In this document: positions 35,518 through 45,682 of the stretch, in pieces | How the letters are laid out: each line of letters starts with the position of its first letter | How positions within the stretch are numbered: the stretch's first letter is position 1 | Source: Sphingobium sp. Cam5-1 | GTDB taxonomy: Bacteria; Pseudomonadota; Alphaproteobacteria; Sphingomonadales; Sphingomonadaceae | Length of the DNA: 64,000 nt | Assembly (NCBI RefSeq): GCF_015693305.1 | Contig: NZ_CP065138.1 | Coordinates: 744,001 to 808,000 of the forward strand | Direction of reading: 5' to 3' | The notes under the pieces: generated by a model | Seen by the model: the letters and a program-made list of their open reading frames with translations, nothing else | Told to the model about the DNA's origin: nothing | Database searches by the model: none | Program-made: the position numbers and the translations under genes

Positions 35518-36251
35518 GCCGCCGCCTTCGCGATCGCCAGTGCTGCCTTCAGGTCCAGCCGTCCGTCATAAAGCGCGCGGCCGGTGATAACGCCTTCGAT
35601 GCCTTCGTCTGCATGCAGGCTAAGTACGCGAATGTCCGCGATTCCCGCCACGCCTCCGCTGGCGATGACGGGTATGTCCGTGCCGCGCGCCAACTCGACG
35701 GTCGCGTCGATGTTGCAGCCCTTGAGCAAGCCGTCGCGGCCTACGTCCGTGAAGAGCAGGCTGGCGACGCCCGCATCCTCGAACCGGCGAGCAAGGTCCG
35801 CGACGGGCATGTCGGACTTTTCCGCCCAGCCGTCCGTCGCGACGAAACCATCCCGTGCATCGACGGCAACCACGATGCCGCCGGGGAAGTCGCGCGCGGC
35901 CGCCTTGACGAAGGCCGGGTCCTTGAGCGCAGCGGTGCCGATGACGATGCGTGATACGCCAAGGTCGAACCAGCGCTCCACAGCCTCGCGATTGCGGATG
36001 CCGCCGCCTAGCTGGACATGGCCGGGAAAGGCTTCGACGATGCGCTCTACCGCTTCGGCATTGACCGCATGGCCAGCAAAGCTGCCGTCGAGGTCCACGA
36101 CATGCAGATGCTCGGCCCCTGCCTCCGCGAAGATCAGCGCCTGCGCGGCGGGGTCGTCGCCATAGACGGTGGCGCGGTTCATGTCGCCTTCGGCCAGGCG
36201 GACGACCTGTCCGCCTTTGAGGTCGATTGCGGGAAAGACGATCAGGCTCAT
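35514..36251 (-). CDS. hisA: ProFAR isomerase
   Basis: 245-residue TIM barrel catalysing the Amadori rearrangement of ProFAR to PRFAR. Diagnostic: [16 protein letters not shown] with the catalytic Asp, [40 protein letters not shown] and VIASGGV. It lies 30 bases after hisH and is coupled to hisF. Complete. Confidence 0.97.
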   Translation of the reverse strand: MSLIVFPAIDLKGGQVVRLAEGDMNRATVYGDDPAAQALIFAEAGAEHLHVVDLDGSFAGHAVNAEAVERIVEAFPGHVQLGGGIRNREAVERWFDLGVSRIVIGTAALKDPAFVKAAARDFPGGIVVAVDARDGFVATDGWAEKSDMPVADLARRFEDAGVASLLFTDVGRDGLLKGCNIDATVELARGTDIPVIASGGVAGIADIRVLSLHADEGIEGVITGRALYDGRLDLKAALAIAKAAA

Positions 36252-36281
36252 ATCAATATCCGAACGGGCGACGAAGCGGGG

Positions 36282-36899
36282 TCACGGACGCCACTTCAGG
36301 AAACGGGAAAGGAAGGAAAGGCCATAGGTCTGGCTCTTTTCCGGATGGAATTGGCAACCGATGATCGTGTCGCGAGCGACGGCGGCCACCAGCGGGCCGC
36401 CATGATCGGTGGTGGCGGCGACATGGGCGGGATTGTCCGCTTCGAAATGATAGCTGTGCAGGAAATAGGCCTCGCCGGTTTCCAACAGCGGCGGCGTCCC
36501 GTTCAGCACGACCTTGTTCCAGCCCATATGTGGCACTTTGATCGCGGGATCGGTCGGCTCGATCCGCCGAACAGTCCCGGGAATCCAGCCCAGACCTTCA
36601 TGCCGTCCGAACTCCTCGCCCGCGTCTGCGAGCAACTGCATACCCACGCACACGCCAAGGAAAGGCGTGCCGCGCTGGCCCACTGCCTCGTTCATCGCGC
36701 CGATCATGCCCGGAATGGCGGACAGCGCATCCATACACGCGCGAAAGGCGCCTACGCCCGGCAGGACGATGCGGTCCGCCTTCGCCACTACCTCAGGATC
36801 AGCGGTGATGACGGCATCCTCCGCCCCCGCCTTGCGCAGGGCATTGTGGACCGAATGAAGGTTGCCTGCGCCGTAATCGATGAGGGCTAGCGCAGTCAC
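36282..36899 (-). CDS. hisH: Imidazole glycerol phosphate synthase, glutaminase subunit
   Basis: 205-residue class I glutamine amidotransferase supplying ammonia to HisF. The oxyanion/nucleophile region is [16 protein letters not shown], and the His-Glu pair is in [14 protein letters not shown]. The start is a GTG at 36899 giving [20 protein letters not shown], the conserved N-terminus; GTGA overlaps the hisB stop (36896-36899). The frame runs on to 37100 inside hisB and was not used. Confidence 0.95.
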   Translation of the reverse strand: MTALALIDYGAGNLHSVHNALRKAGAEDAVITADPEVVAKADRIVLPGVGAFRACMDALSAIPGMIGAMNEAVGQRGTPFLGVCVGMQLLADAGEEFGRHEGLGWIPGTVRRIEPTDPAIKVPHMGWNKVVLNGTPPLLETGEAYFLHSYHFEADNPAHVAATTDHGGPLVAAVARDTIIGCQFHPEKSQTYGLSFLSRFLKWRP

Positions 36900-37483
36900 A
36901 ACATCCCCTTGGTGGACGGGATGGCGTCCGCCTTGCGTGGGTCGATCTCCACCGCCTGCCGCAGCGCGCGGGCGAGGCCCTTGAAGCAGCTTTCGACGAT
37001 GTGGTGATTGTTGCTGCCATAGAGATTTTCGACGTGCAGCGTGATCCCGGCAGCCTGCGCGAAGCTGTGGAACCAGTGTTCGATCATCTCGGTATCCCAT
37101 TCGCCGAGGCGCTGGACCGTGAAGGGCGCGTTGAACACCAGCCAGGGACGGCCAGAAATGTCGAGTGACACGCGCGAAAGCGTCTCGTCCATCGGCGAAT
37201 AGACGCTGCCATAACGGGTGATGCCGCGCTTGTCGCCCAAGGCCTTAGCCACAGCCTCGCCGATGGCGATTGCCGTATCCTCGGTCGTGTGATGCTGATC
37301 GACATGCAGGTCGCCGACCGTGCTGACCGTCATGTCGATCAGCGAGTGGCGCGACAGCTGCTCGATCATGTGATCGAGGAAGCCGATGCCGGTGGAGACG
37401 GTATAGATCCCCGTTCCGTCGAGATTGACGGTCACGTCGATCTGCGTTTCCGCAGTGTTGCGGTGAATTTCGGCCGTGCGCAT
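36896..37483 (-). CDS. hisB: Imidazoleglycerol-phosphate dehydratase
   Basis: 195-residue monofunctional dehydratase (no HisB-N phosphatase). Manganese-binding histidine clusters are present: [27 protein letters not shown] and [21 protein letters not shown]. First gene of the minus-strand his operon. Divergent from sspB with about 100 bases between the starts for the promoters. No attenuator leader with a His run is visible there. Confidence 0.96.
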   Translation of the reverse strand: MRTAEIHRNTAETQIDVTVNLDGTGIYTVSTGIGFLDHMIEQLSRHSLIDMTVSTVGDLHVDQHHTTEDTAIAIGEAVAKALGDKRGITRYGSVYSPMDETLSRVSLDISGRPWLVFNAPFTVQRLGEWDTEMIEHWFHSFAQAAGITLHVENLYGSNNHHIVESCFKGLARALRQAVEIDPRKADAIPSTKGML

Positions 37484-37581
37484 GGCTGCGCCCTATACCG
37501 AAGTGGTGGTGGCATGCAATGTGGCGTTGCATGTGCGGGGCGCACTTGACCAGCCGCGCCGCGCCGTTAGGACAATGGGGG

Positions 37582-38058
37582 ATGAGCGACGACTTGCCTG
37601 ACAGCCTGATTCCCTACGACGAAATCGTGCAGGAGGCGCTGCGTGCCGTGGTCGGCCGCGTGCTGGGCGAGGTCGAGCATTCCGGCGGTCTGCCGGGTTC
37701 GCATCATTTCTACATCACGTTCAAAACGCAGGCTCCCGGAGTCGTGATCCCCAAGCAATTGGTGGAACGGTTCCCGGATGAGATGACGATCGTCCTTCAG
37801 AATAAATTCTGGGATCTGAAAGTCAGCAGCGACGGGTTCGAAGTCAGCCTGACATTCAATCAGGTTGCGTCGCATCTTGTCATACCCTTTGCCGCCATCA
37901 CGGCCTTCGTGGATCCTGCGGTGAATTTCGCGCTCCAGTTCCAGGTGCAGTCGGACGGATTGCCCGAACCGCATGAGGAAGCGGAGAATGACGCGCCGCT
38001 GGTCACGACCGAAGACGGCTCCAACGTCGTGACGGTGGATTTCGGCAAGAAGAAATAA
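37582..38058 (+). CDS. sspB: ClpXP adaptor protein SspB, alphaproteobacterial type
   Basis: 158-residue adaptor that delivers ssrA-tagged and other substrates to ClpXP. The core reads LIPYDEIVQEALRAVVGRVL, HHFYITFKTQAPGVVIPKQL, FPDEMTIVLQNKFWDL and FEVSLTFNQVASHLVIPFAAI; an acidic linker (EPHEEAENDAP) leads to the C-terminal ClpX-binding tail VVTVDFGKKK. The ATG at 37582 fits the family; an in-frame ATG at 37519 gives a cysteine-rich leader. Stands alone between his and fumC. Confidence 0.93.
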   Translation: MSDDLPDSLIPYDEIVQEALRAVVGRVLGEVEHSGGLPGSHHFYITFKTQAPGVVIPKQLVERFPDEMTIVLQNKFWDLKVSSDGFEVSLTFNQVASHLVIPFAAITAFVDPAVNFALQFQVQSDGLPEPHEEAENDAPLVTTEDGSNVVTVDFGKKK

Positions 38059-38124
38059 GGGCTGGCGGACAGCCGCCCGACCTCCCAGATTGGCTACCTG
38101 ACCTTATGTTCCGGGAGCCTTTGC

Positions 38125-39507
38125 ATGGAAAGCCGCACGGAAACCGACAGCATCGGCGCCATAGAGGTGCCCGCAAGCGCCTATTGGGGCGCGCAGACCC
38201 AGCGCAGCATCGAAAATTTTCCCTTCGGCGCGATGGAGCGCATGCCGATCGGGATTATCCACGCTCTCGCCATCGTCAAACAGGCTGCTGCGCGGGTCAA
38301 TCGCGCGGAAGGATTGGCGCCGGAACTGGCCGAGGCGATAGAGGCGGCCTCCGCCCGAGTGATCGCGGGGGATCATGACGACCAATTCCCGCTCGTCATC
38401 TGGCAGACGGGCAGCGGCACTCAATCGAACATGAACGTCAATGAGGTGATCGCGGGCATCGCCAATGAAGCGCTGACAGGCAAGCGGGGGGGCAAGTCAC
38501 CCGTTCATCCGAACGATCATGTAAATATGAGGCAGTCGTCCAACGATAGCTTTCCCACCGCGCTTCACATCGCCGCCGCGCGCGCCGCGATGGAGCAACT
38601 CTTCCCCGCGATCGACCGGCTCCATAAGGCTCTGGAGGATAAAGCGCGGGCCTGGGATGGCATCGTGAAGATCGGCCGGACCCATCTTCAGGATGCGACA
38701 CCGCTGACGCTGGGGCAGGAATTTTCGGGCTACGCGCATCAGCTGTACCGCTGTCGCAATCGGATCGAGCCTGCCGTCATGCACGGGATGATGGCGCTGG
38801 CTCAGGGGGGAACCGCCGTGGGCACGGGGTTGAACGCGCCCGAGGGCTTTGACGTCGCCATGGCAAGGGAGATTGCGGCGATCACCGGCCTGCCGTTTCG
38901 CACGGCGGATAACAAGTTCGAAGCGCTTGCCTCCAACGATCCGCTGGTCCATCTCTCCTCGACCCTCGCCACGCTGGCCGTCGCACTCACCAAGATCGCG
39001 AACGACATTCGCCTGCTTGGCAGCGGGCCGCGTTCCGGGCTTGGCGAACTCGACCTTCCCGCCAATGAACCGGGCAGTTCGATCATGCCCGGCAAGGTCA
39101 ATCCGACCCAGTGCGAGATGCTGACCATGGTGGCGAGCCAAGTGATCGGCAATCATCAGGCCATCACGGTCGGCGGCCTTCAGGGACATCTGGAATTGAA
39201 TGTCTTCAAACCGATGATCGGCGCTGCCGTCCTGCGTTCGATCCATCTGCTGAGCGTGGGCATGGACAGCTTTGCCGAACGCTGTGTCGAGGGGCTGGAG
39301 GCGAACGAGAAGCGTATTGCCGAACTGGTCGACAGGTCGCTGATGCTGGTCACCGCCCTCGCGCCCGAGATCGGCTATGACAACGCCGCGAAGATCGCGA
39401 AGCATGCGCATGCAGAAGGGCTCACGCTCAAGGAAGCGGGCCTTGCGCTTGGCCTGATCGATGAGGAAAGTTTTGATCGGCTGGTCCGGCCGGAAAATAT
39501 GGTGTGA
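38125..39507 (+). CDS. fumC: Class II fumarate hydratase
   Basis: 460-residue iron-independent fumarase of the TCA cycle. Hallmarks: [14 protein letters not shown], the substrate-site [55 protein letters not shown], and the superfamily signature [16 protein letters not shown]. Full length. The following small membrane gene starts 40 bases on. Confidence 0.97.
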   Translation: MESRTETDSIGAIEVPASAYWGAQTQRSIENFPFGAMERMPIGIIHALAIVKQAAARVNRAEGLAPELAEAIEAASARVIAGDHDDQFPLVIWQTGSGTQSNMNVNEVIAGIANEALTGKRGGKSPVHPNDHVNMRQSSNDSFPTALHIAAARAAMEQLFPAIDRLHKALEDKARAWDGIVKIGRTHLQDATPLTLGQEFSGYAHQLYRCRNRIEPAVMHGMMALAQGGTAVGTGLNAPEGFDVAMAREIAAITGLPFRTADNKFEALASNDPLVHLSSTLATLAVALTKIANDIRLLGSGPRSGLGELDLPANEPGSSIMPGKVNPTQCEMLTMVASQVIGNHQAITVGGLQGHLELNVFKPMIGAAVLRSIHLLSVGMDSFAERCVEGLEANEKRIAELVDRSLMLVTALAPEIGYDNAAKIAKHAHAEGLTLKEAGLALGLIDEESFDRLVRPENMV

Positions 39508-39547
39508 ACTGGCGGAACCGCCCGTCCTGCGATACATTGATCGCCAT

Positions 39548-39886
39548 ATGAAGAAGATCACGTCCAAACAGCCGCTTGTCACCGTCCGCCCGCCGCGCAA
39601 GGCAGGGCTGCTGCGAAAGACGGCACGCCTGGGCGCGGCCGTCGTCGCTGCGCGCGTCGCTGCGGCTACCGGAAAGAAGGGCGTGGTCGGACTTATCGCG
39701 GGCATGGGCGCCAAGCGGTTGATCATGCGCTATCCGATGGGCGCGCTGTTCGTCACCGGCGCTTATCTGGCGGGCAAAGCCTATGAGACGAAGCGCGAAG
39801 TCGATCGCAAACGTGCGGTGAAGGCGCTGCCTGATCTTAGCAACGAACCGGTGCCGATCACCGAAGCCCGCACGAAAAAGGCCTAA
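39548..39886 (+). CDS. Small hypothetical protein, possible membrane association
   Basis: 112 residues, strongly basic at the N-terminus (KKITSKQPLVTVRPPRKAGLLRK), then Ala/Gly-rich hydrophobic stretches (LGAAVVAARVAAATG, MGALFVTGAYLAGKAYE). No domain recognised. The ATG at 39548 was chosen; an in-frame ATG at 39461 lies inside fumC. The stop overlaps the convergent DUF2585 gene by 4 bases. Confidence 0.65.
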   Translation: MKKITSKQPLVTVRPPRKAGLLRKTARLGAAVVAARVAAATGKKGVVGLIAGMGAKRLIMRYPMGALFVTGAYLAGKAYETKREVDRKRAVKALPDLSNEPVPITEARTKKA

Positions 39887-40482
39887 AGGGCCAACTGCCA
39901 GCTTTTTATCGCTTCAATCGGCCAAGCCAGCATCAGCACGTTGAGCGTCAGATTGTCGCGGATCGCCACTAGCGCGATGATTTCCAATGCGATGCCAGCG
40001 CATATCGTCACGGCGACCGGCGCGCGGGCCGCGAAGAGGAAGCCGAGCGCCATCATGCCTATATCGCTCATCGAATTCAGGATGGTGTCGCCGCTATAGC
40101 CCAAAGCGATCGTCGCCGCGCGGTAGCGGTCGATGATGATCGGCGAGTTCTCCAATATCTCCCACACGGATTCGACCAGCACCGCCAGCGCAAAACGTGG
40201 ACCAATCGGTTGCCGCCGCATCAACGCCCACGCCCCTGCGTAGAAGAGGAAGCCGTGGATTACGTGGCTGAGGCTGTACCAATCGGCGATATGCTGGCTG
40301 TTGCCGCTGTCCAGTGCGCCATGCCATAGCTCGACATGGCCGCAAGTGCAGATGGGTGGCCGCGCCATCAGGAACAGCAGCGCGCAGGTCAGCAGTAGGA
40401 TGATCCCGGCGGCAATGAAGCCCCGGCGGTTGCGTAGTGCCTTTCGTCTCAACGATCGTCCCCCTTCACGGCCTCTTGCCAA
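39883..40482 (-). CDS. DUF2585 family membrane protein
   Basis: 199 residues, five or six hydrophobic segments. Family-like stretches are RPPICTCGHVELWHGALDSGNSQHI, DWYSLSHVIHGFLFY and VESVWEILENSPIIIDRYR. Role unknown; the His/Glu/Asp-rich loops suggest a metal site. Start is uncertain: ATG 40482 or TTG 40452, the latter preceded by a G-rich Shine-Dalgarno-like GGGGGA. Divergent from gmk, whose start is 27 bases away. Confidence 0.8.
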   Translation of the reverse strand: MARGREGGRSLRRKALRNRRGFIAAGIILLLTCALLFLMARPPICTCGHVELWHGALDSGNSQHIADWYSLSHVIHGFLFYAGAWALMRRQPIGPRFALAVLVESVWEILENSPIIIDRYRAATIALGYSGDTILNSMSDIGMMALGFLFAARAPVAVTICAGIALEIIALVAIRDNLTLNVLMLAWPIEAIKSWQLAL

Positions 40483-40509
40483 ACGCGTTCCACGGCGTCA
40501 CTAGCGGCC

Positions 40510-41175
40510 ATGGCCGACAGCATCCCTATTGAGGCGCCCGATTTCAAGCGGCGTGGCGTGCTCTTCGTTCTTTCCTCGCCTTCTGGCGCGGGCAAATCCA
40601 CCATCGCGCGCAAGCTTCTGGCTGCTGAGTCGGACCTTGCCATGTCCGTTTCCGCTACCACGCGGCCGATGCGTCCGGGCGAAGTGGACGGCAAGGACTA
40701 TCATTTCGTCGATCTGGAGGAATTTCGCCGGATGACGGCGGAGCATGAATTTCTCGAATGGGCGCACGTCTTTGGTCAGCGCTACGGTACGCCGCGCGCG
40801 CCTGTCGAGGCGATGTTGAAGAGCGGCCGCGACGTACTTTTCGACATTGACTGGCAGGGCGCTCAGCAGCTGCACCAGATCGCCGGGGGCGATGTCGTGC
40901 GCGTGTTCATCCTTCCTCCCTCGATGGAAGAGCTGGAACGCCGCCTGCGTGGCCGTGCGACCGACAGTGAGGAAGTAATCGAAGGCCGCATGTCCCGCGC
41001 CGCCAATGAAATCGCGCATTGGGACGGCTATGATTATGTTCTCTGCAATGTCGATGCGGAGGATTGCTTCAGGCGGGTCCAGACGATCCTTCATGCAGAG
41101 CGCATGAAACGCAGCCGCCAGACAGGCCTTATCGGCTTCATCCGCCGGTTGAGCCGTTATCATCAGGAAGATTGA
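40510..41175 (+). CDS. gmk: Guanylate kinase
   Basis: 221-residue kinase converting GMP to GDP. P-loop SSPSGAGKSTIARKLL, GMP-binding SVSATTRPMRPGEVDGKDYHF, FLEWAHVFGQRYGTP and DIDWQGAQQL are all present, with a lid region RLRGRATDSEEVIEGRM. N-terminal extension of about 13 residues before the P-loop strand. Full length, monocistronic by appearance. Confidence 0.97.
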   Translation: MADSIPIEAPDFKRRGVLFVLSSPSGAGKSTIARKLLAAESDLAMSVSATTRPMRPGEVDGKDYHFVDLEEFRRMTAEHEFLEWAHVFGQRYGTPRAPVEAMLKSGRDVLFDIDWQGAQQLHQIAGGDVVRVFILPPSMEELERRLRGRATDSEEVIEGRMSRAANEIAHWDGYDYVLCNVDAEDCFRRVQTILHAERMKRSRQTGLIGFIRRLSRYHQED

Positions 41176-41229
41176 GGAAGAGTGGTTTTCCAGCCTTCGC
41201 CGGTTTCGATCGAAGCCGAGCGACGGATC

Positions 41230-42300
41230 TTACCTCTCAAATCCCGCCGGTTCCGCCCAATCCGGATGCACCCAGGCCATCGCTTTGAACAGCGTCCCCA
41301 TGGCGTCATCGGCAGTCAGCCGCAGCCGCGCAGCCTCCACCTCTGCCGCCCGTGCGGGGGATGTGCGCGCGAGCTGATCCGCCCGCGCGTCAATGCCTAG
41401 CTTTCGCAGCAACTCACCCTGGTTCACCGGCCCCAACACTCGCAGGCCCGCCTGCCGCGCCATATTGCCGATCATGGTGAAATCGACATGGGTGGTAAGA
41501 TCGCTTTCGCCCGGTTCCAGGAAAGGGTCCGCAAACTGGTGTTCGCGCACGGCCTGCAAGGTGTCGCCGATCGCTGGACCTTCATAGCCATAGTCGATGA
41601 TGATCGCGGCGCCGCCCTGCCGCGCGATCCGCTGCGCCAGTTCCAGCGCGATAGCGGTCCCAGCCAGCGGTATTTCAATGATCGCCCCGTCGGGAGCGTC
41701 CGCCGCGATGGCGGGAATGCTCGATTCGACCCGCCGATAGCCCGGCACGGCCTCAAAACGGTTCGAGTCGGTGTCATCAGGGCAGATGACGACACGCTCG
41801 CGCCATTCTTCGCCCGAACGGATGATCTGGCGGACAGGCAGGGCGTCGAAAAACTCGTTCGCAACGACGAGCAGCGGCGCATTGTCCGGCAAGGCGCCGA
41901 CGCTGTCATGGTGGAAGGCGTTCGGGACGAGCGCGCGTTGCCGCTCGCGCAGTGTTGGGCTGGTTTCGACGAAATGCGGTTGGGGCGTTAATCCCGCGCT
42001 GCCCATGGCGCGCAGTGCATCGGACGCCAGGGTGCCGCGCCCCGGACCAAGCTCAACATAAAGTGCGTTGGGGCGGCTGCCGGATCGCATCCACAGGTCT
42101 GCCAGGCACAGGCCGACCAGTTCGCCGAACATCTGGCTGATCTCCGGCGCGGTGGTGAAATCGCCTGCCGCACCCAGAGGATCGCGCGTGCCGTAATAAT
42201 GCTGGTTCGCCTCGGCCATATAATGCGCGACCGAGATCGGCCCCCCGGCATCAATCTGCCGTGCCAGCCGCTGGGCGAGGGTCAGCGGTTCAGCTGACAC
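41230..42300 (-). CDS. MidA/NDUFAF7-type SAM-dependent methyltransferase
   Basis: 356 residues of the DUF185 family. In eukaryotes NDUFAF7 dimethylates an arginine of complex I subunit NDUFS2 during assembly; the bacterial target may be analogous. Markers: [31 protein letters not shown] region, SAM motif [30 protein letters not shown] and [19 protein letters not shown]. Its start overlaps the lgt stop by 11 bases, so it follows lgt in one transcript. Confidence 0.9.
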   Translation of the reverse strand: MSAEPLTLAQRLARQIDAGGPISVAHYMAEANQHYYGTRDPLGAAGDFTTAPEISQMFGELVGLCLADLWMRSGSRPNALYVELGPGRGTLASDALRAMGSAGLTPQPHFVETSPTLRERQRALVPNAFHHDSVGALPDNAPLLVVANEFFDALPVRQIIRSGEEWRERVVICPDDTDSNRFEAVPGYRRVESSIPAIAADAPDGAIIEIPLAGTAIALELAQRIARQGGAAIIIDYGYEGPAIGDTLQAVREHQFADPFLEPGESDLTTHVDFTMIGNMARQAGLRVLGPVNQGELLRKLGIDARADQLARTSPARAAEVEAARLRLTADDAMGTLFKAMAWVHPDWAEPAGFER

Positions 42301-43192
42301 TCGCGCTCCCCGCGATTGGCTCCACGCGAACGCGGCGGCCCTTCGCGGTTGCGATCAGGTACAGTCCGCCGAGGATCATCGGCACGCACAGCCACTGGCC
42401 CATGTGAAGGCCGGTGCGCGCTGCAAATTCCATCAGCTGCGCGTCAGCTTCGCGGAAATATTCCACGCCGAAACGGAATATGCCGTAACCGAGCAGGAAA
42501 ATCCCCACGAGCATTCCCGGCTTGTAGCGGGCGCGCGTCTTCCAGAAGGCGAAGGCAAGGATGAGGAAGAGTATGATGCCTTCGAAAAAGGCTTCGTAAA
42601 GCTGGCTCGGATGGCGGGGGAAGGGGCCGCCGGTCGGGAAGATCATCGCCCACGGCACGTCCGTCTCCTTGCCCCACAGCTCGCCATTCACGAAGTTGGC
42701 GAGGCGGCCGAAAAACAGCCCGAAGGGTACGCAGCAGGCGACGAAATCATGGATGCGCAGCCATGACAGCTTTTCCTTCCGCGCCATGTAGAGGATGCCC
42801 AGCGACACGCCAGCCGCCCCGCCATGGAAGGACATGCCGCCGTTCCACAGTTTGAAGATGTCGAGCGGATTGCGCAGGATTTCGGGCTGGTAGAAGAAGA
42901 CATAGGCCAGCCGCCCGCCGATGATGATGCCGAGCGTTGCATAGAATATCATGTCGTCGGCATGCCGCCGCGCCATGGGGGAACCCGGCTGGGCGATGAG
43001 TTTCAGCAGATACCAGTAGCCGATCAATATGCCTGCCAGATAGGCGAGGCTGTACCATTTGAGCGTGAAGAAGCCGAGGTCGAGCGCGACCGGGCTCAGC
43101 CCCAGCTGATCGAAACGAATGGCGCCCGAAGCCGCGGCGGCAAGGTCTAGGATCAAGTTGTCGGTCCCCTTCGGAAATATGGCCTTCGCCAT
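42290..43192 (-). CDS. lgt: Prolipoprotein diacylglyceryl transferase
   Basis: 300-residue inner-membrane enzyme that transfers diacylglycerol from phosphatidylglycerol to the lipobox cysteine, first step of lipoprotein maturation. Seven membrane helices; essential-region motifs [54 protein letters not shown] and [12 protein letters not shown]. The ATG at 43192 starts just before the first helix; an upstream ATG at 43309 adds a non-homologous segment. It would process the lipoproteins encoded elsewhere in this window. Confidence 0.95.
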   Translation of the reverse strand: MAKAIFPKGTDNLILDLAAAASGAIRFDQLGLSPVALDLGFFTLKWYSLAYLAGILIGYWYLLKLIAQPGSPMARRHADDMIFYATLGIIIGGRLAYVFFYQPEILRNPLDIFKLWNGGMSFHGGAAGVSLGILYMARKEKLSWLRIHDFVACCVPFGLFFGRLANFVNGELWGKETDVPWAMIFPTGGPFPRHPSQLYEAFFEGIILFLILAFAFWKTRARYKPGMLVGIFLLGYGIFRFGVEYFREADAQLMEFAARTGLHMGQWLCVPMILGGLYLIATAKGRRVRVEPIAGSASVS

Positions 43193-43347
43193 AGAGCAGG
43201 ATAGGGTAAGGAGGAAAGGGGGCTTATTTTCATCCGGGTACGGAATGACGATTGAACAGAACGGGGCAGGGAAGAATGGCCCGGATCGGTCCAACCCCGC
43301 TTCAGGCATTAACTTGCTTTAAACCCATTAAATGCGAGTATCATAGC

Positions 43348-44058
43348 ATGGCTATCGATCCGATCATGGAGCAATCCCCCGAACCCGGCGACAAGCGCGC
43401 CGATATTCGTTGGCCCATTCGCCTTGAGGTGGCCGAAGCACTGGGTGAGGGATCAGCCGACGTCGTGGTTCACGATATCTCCACGGCGGGGATGCTGATT
43501 GAAACCAGCTCAAAACTGCAACTTGGCCAAGGCGTGCTTTTGTCCCTGCCCGAAGCGGGTTCCGTCTCCGCCCGCGTCGTTTGGCAGGATGAACCGCTAT
43601 TTGGATGCCGTTTCGATGAGGCGCTCCCCCAAGCCGCTGTCAGTGCGACCCGGCTTCGCAGCACGGTGCGCAGCAATGGCAGGCCGATCGACCATGCCGC
43701 CGATGCGCAAGGTCCTGAAATGTTTCCTGCGCGTCTGCGCCGGTTGCGCCGCGAACGCGGCCTTAGCCGGGAAGCGTTGTCCAAGTTGACGGGTTTCAGT
43801 AAGCCGTCGCTGTGGGCGTGGGAAGTGGGCAAAACCATGCCCCGGCGAAGGAGCCTGATTGCCCTCGCCCAGGCATTCGGCCTGACCGAGCAGCAATTGC
43901 TTTTGGGTGAGGCGGTCGCGCCGTCGCATGGTCCCGCAGGGGCGGGCAATGCCCGTCTGGGTCAGCAGCTTCATGATGTCATCGACTCAGCGAAGCGGGA
44001 AGTCGCGAAACACGCAGGCGTCGATGTCTCGCAGGTGCAGATCCGCATCGATTATTGA
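43348..44058 (+). CDS. PilZ-XRE fusion, putative c-di-GMP-responsive transcription regulator
   Basis: 236 residues from the ATG at 43348. Residues about 15-105 form a PilZ domain with both ligand motifs: R17-A-D-I-R21 (RxxxR) and D43-I-S45-T-A-G48 (D/NxSxxG). Residues about 126-188 form an XRE-type helix-turn-helix: FPARLRRLRRERGLSREALS, GFSKPSLWAWEVGKTMPRR, ALAQAFGLTEQQLL. The remaining 50 residues look helical and may oligomerise. This joins a c-di-GMP sensor directly to a DNA-binding module; DNA target unknown. Monocistronic, between lgt and the rpsF operon. Confidence 0.85.
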   Translation: MAIDPIMEQSPEPGDKRADIRWPIRLEVAEALGEGSADVVVHDISTAGMLIETSSKLQLGQGVLLSLPEAGSVSARVVWQDEPLFGCRFDEALPQAAVSATRLRSTVRSNGRPIDHAADAQGPEMFPARLRRLRRERGLSREALSKLTGFSKPSLWAWEVGKTMPRRRSLIALAQAFGLTEQQLLLGEAVAPSHGPAGAGNARLGQQLHDVIDSAKREVAKHAGVDVSQVQIRIDY

Positions 44059-44198
44059 AGCGCTATCAGGCGGGCGCGTGGGTTGAATTTTCTCCCATGC
44101 GATCGTTGGCCTTGAGCCTGCCCGAACGGGTTTAGTTATGTAAATAATAGGCGTGACGCGCCAGCAGGATCGCAACATCCAGCAATCAACTACCTAAC

Positions 44199-44233
44199 AA
44201 AAAAGCCGCCCGGTGAGGGGCGGCTTTCTTTTT
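44199..44233 (-). terminator. Rho-independent terminator of the rpsF-rpsR-rplI operon
   Basis: Perfect 10-base stem AAAGCCGCCC/GGGCGGCTTT with a 6-base loop. Read on the minus strand it ends in TTTTTTG, about 20 bases after the rplI stop. Confidence 0.92.
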
Positions 44234-44250
44234 GGTCCGGTGAGAAAAAC

Positions 44251-44847
44251 TCAGGCTTCTTCAGCCGGAGCTTCTTCCGCTTCCACGGCGATTTCGCCGG
44301 GTTCCGCGTTCGGATCATACTCTTCGGTGAAGCCAGCCTCGTCCTTTTCGAACAGGTCGGCCATCACGTCGACGCCCTGCGCCTGCAGATCAGCTTCTTC
44401 CGGCGAGCGGGCAACGTTCACCTGAATGGTGACGGCGACTTCGGGGTGCAGCGCGACCTTGACGTCGAATACGCCGAGCGTCTTGATCGGACGTTCCAGC
44501 ACGACCATCGCCTTGGTGACGTTGGTGATGCCATCGGCCTGCAGCGCCTCGACGACGTCGCGAACCGCGACCGAGCCGTAGAGGTGCCCAGCGTTCGACG
44601 ACTGGCGGATCAGGACGATCTGCTTGCCATTGACGCCTTCGGCAGCCTTTTCAGCGTCGCCGCGGCGGGCGGCGTTGTCGGCTTCGATCTTCGCGCGGTT
44701 GGCTTCGAAGACCTTCTTGTTGGCGTTGTTGGAGCGCAGCGCCTTCTTGTTGGGCAGCAGGAAGTTACGCGCGTAACCGTCCTTCACGGTGACGATGTCA
44801 CCGATGGCGCCCAGCTTCTCGATCCGTTCGAGGAGAATGATTTCCAT
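44251..44847 (-). CDS. rplI: Ribosomal protein bL9
   Basis: 198 residues. N-terminal RNA-binding domain EIILLERIEKLGAIGDIVTVKDGYARNFL and the long connecting helix ANKKVFEANRAKIEADNA are typical, with a C-terminal rRNA-binding domain. The end is extended by an acidic tail (about 30 residues, EEAPAEEA at the terminus), longer than the roughly 150-residue E. coli protein but common in sphingomonads. Third gene of the r-protein operon. Confidence 0.96.
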   Translation of the reverse strand: MEIILLERIEKLGAIGDIVTVKDGYARNFLLPNKKALRSNNANKKVFEANRAKIEADNAARRGDAEKAAEGVNGKQIVLIRQSSNAGHLYGSVAVRDVVEALQADGITNVTKAMVVLERPIKTLGVFDVKVALHPEVAVTIQVNVARSPEEADLQAQGVDVMADLFEKDEAGFTEEYDPNAEPGEIAVEAEEAPAEEA

Positions 44848-44860
44848 GAGTCTTACTCCC

Positions 44861-45085
44861 TCACTTCACGATGTAGGGCAGCAGGCCCAGGTGACGGGCG
44901 CGCTTGATGGCCTGGGCCAACTCACGCTGCTTCTTGGCGGACACCGCAGTGATGCGGCTGGGGACGATCTTGCCGCGCTCGGACACGAAGCCCTGCAGCA
45001 GACGGACGTCCTTATAATCGATCTTCGGCGCATCCTTGGCGGCGAAGGGGCAGCTCTTGCGGCGGCGGAAAAACGGGCGTGCCAT
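44861..45085 (-). CDS. rpsR: Ribosomal protein bS18
   Basis: 74-residue 30S platform protein that pairs with bS6. Sequence [44 protein letters not shown] and [16 protein letters not shown] is the family consensus. Between rpsF and rplI with gaps of 13 bases on each side. Confidence 0.97.
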   Translation of the reverse strand: MARPFFRRRKSCPFAAKDAPKIDYKDVRLLQGFVSERGKIVPSRITAVSAKKQRELAQAIKRARHLGLLPYIVK

Positions 45086-45098
45086 TGTTCAGATCTCC

Positions 45099-45521
45099 TT
45101 ATTCGCCAGCCGGGGCTTCATCGCGGTCGCGGCGCGGGCCACGATCTTCGCGAGGACCACGGTCACCACGATCACCGCGCGGACCGCGCTCGGCGCGTTC
45201 CTGCTTGCGCATCATCACCGACGGGCCGGTTTCCAGCTCATCGACCTTGACGGTCATGTAGCGGATGATGTCTTCGTTGATCTGCGTCTGGCGCTCCAGT
45301 TCCGCGACGACACCAGCAGGGGCGTCGATGTTCAGCATCACATAGTGAGCCTTGCGGTTCTTGGCGATCTTGTAGGCGAGGCTGCGCAGGCCCCAGGTTT
45401 CCACCTTGGTCACCTTGCCAGCATTATCCTCGACGATCTTGGTGGCGGTTTCCGCCAGCGCGTCCACCTGCGCCTGTGCCAGGTCCTGGCGCGCAAGGAA
45501 CACATGCTCATAAAGAGCCAT
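45099..45521 (-). CDS. rpsF: Ribosomal protein bS6
   Basis: 140 residues from the ATG at 45521: [21 protein letters not shown] at the N-terminus, then [27 protein letters not shown] and an extended tail rich in Arg, Gly and Asp ([20 protein letters not shown]), a repetitive low-complexity region. First gene of the operon; an in-frame ATG at 45560 gives a leader unlike the family. Confidence 0.96.
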   Translation of the reverse strand: MALYEHVFLARQDLAQAQVDALAETATKIVEDNAGKVTKVETWGLRSLAYKIAKNRKAHYVMLNIDAPAGVVAELERQTQINEDIIRYMTVKVDELETGPSVMMRKQERAERGPRGDRGDRGPREDRGPRRDRDEAPAGE

Positions 45522-45682
45522 GGGTATTGCCTCATCTGTTGGCCGATCGCTGACGCCCACCCCATGTGGAACGCCCCTCCGGCTGTCGTCTCAAGCATTC
45601 ATCCGCGCGGCATCCGAGTCACCCCGGCCCACGCGAAGCGGCGCCTATGGCGGAAATGCGCCGGGTTGGCAAGGAAGACTTC

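Noticed and set aside
39514..39540. GGAAC with CATT 16 bases on, before the 39548 gene
   Set aside because: The -10 element does not match CGTT; chance occurrence likely.
44090..44150. GAGCCTGCCCGAACGGG resembling repeat family A
   Set aside because: Only one arm-like stretch with many mismatches; no inverted partner found.
45522..45682. Possible S6:S18 leader structure before rpsF
   Set aside because: I could not identify the conserved CCG box and stem arrangement by eye; a covariance-model search would decide.
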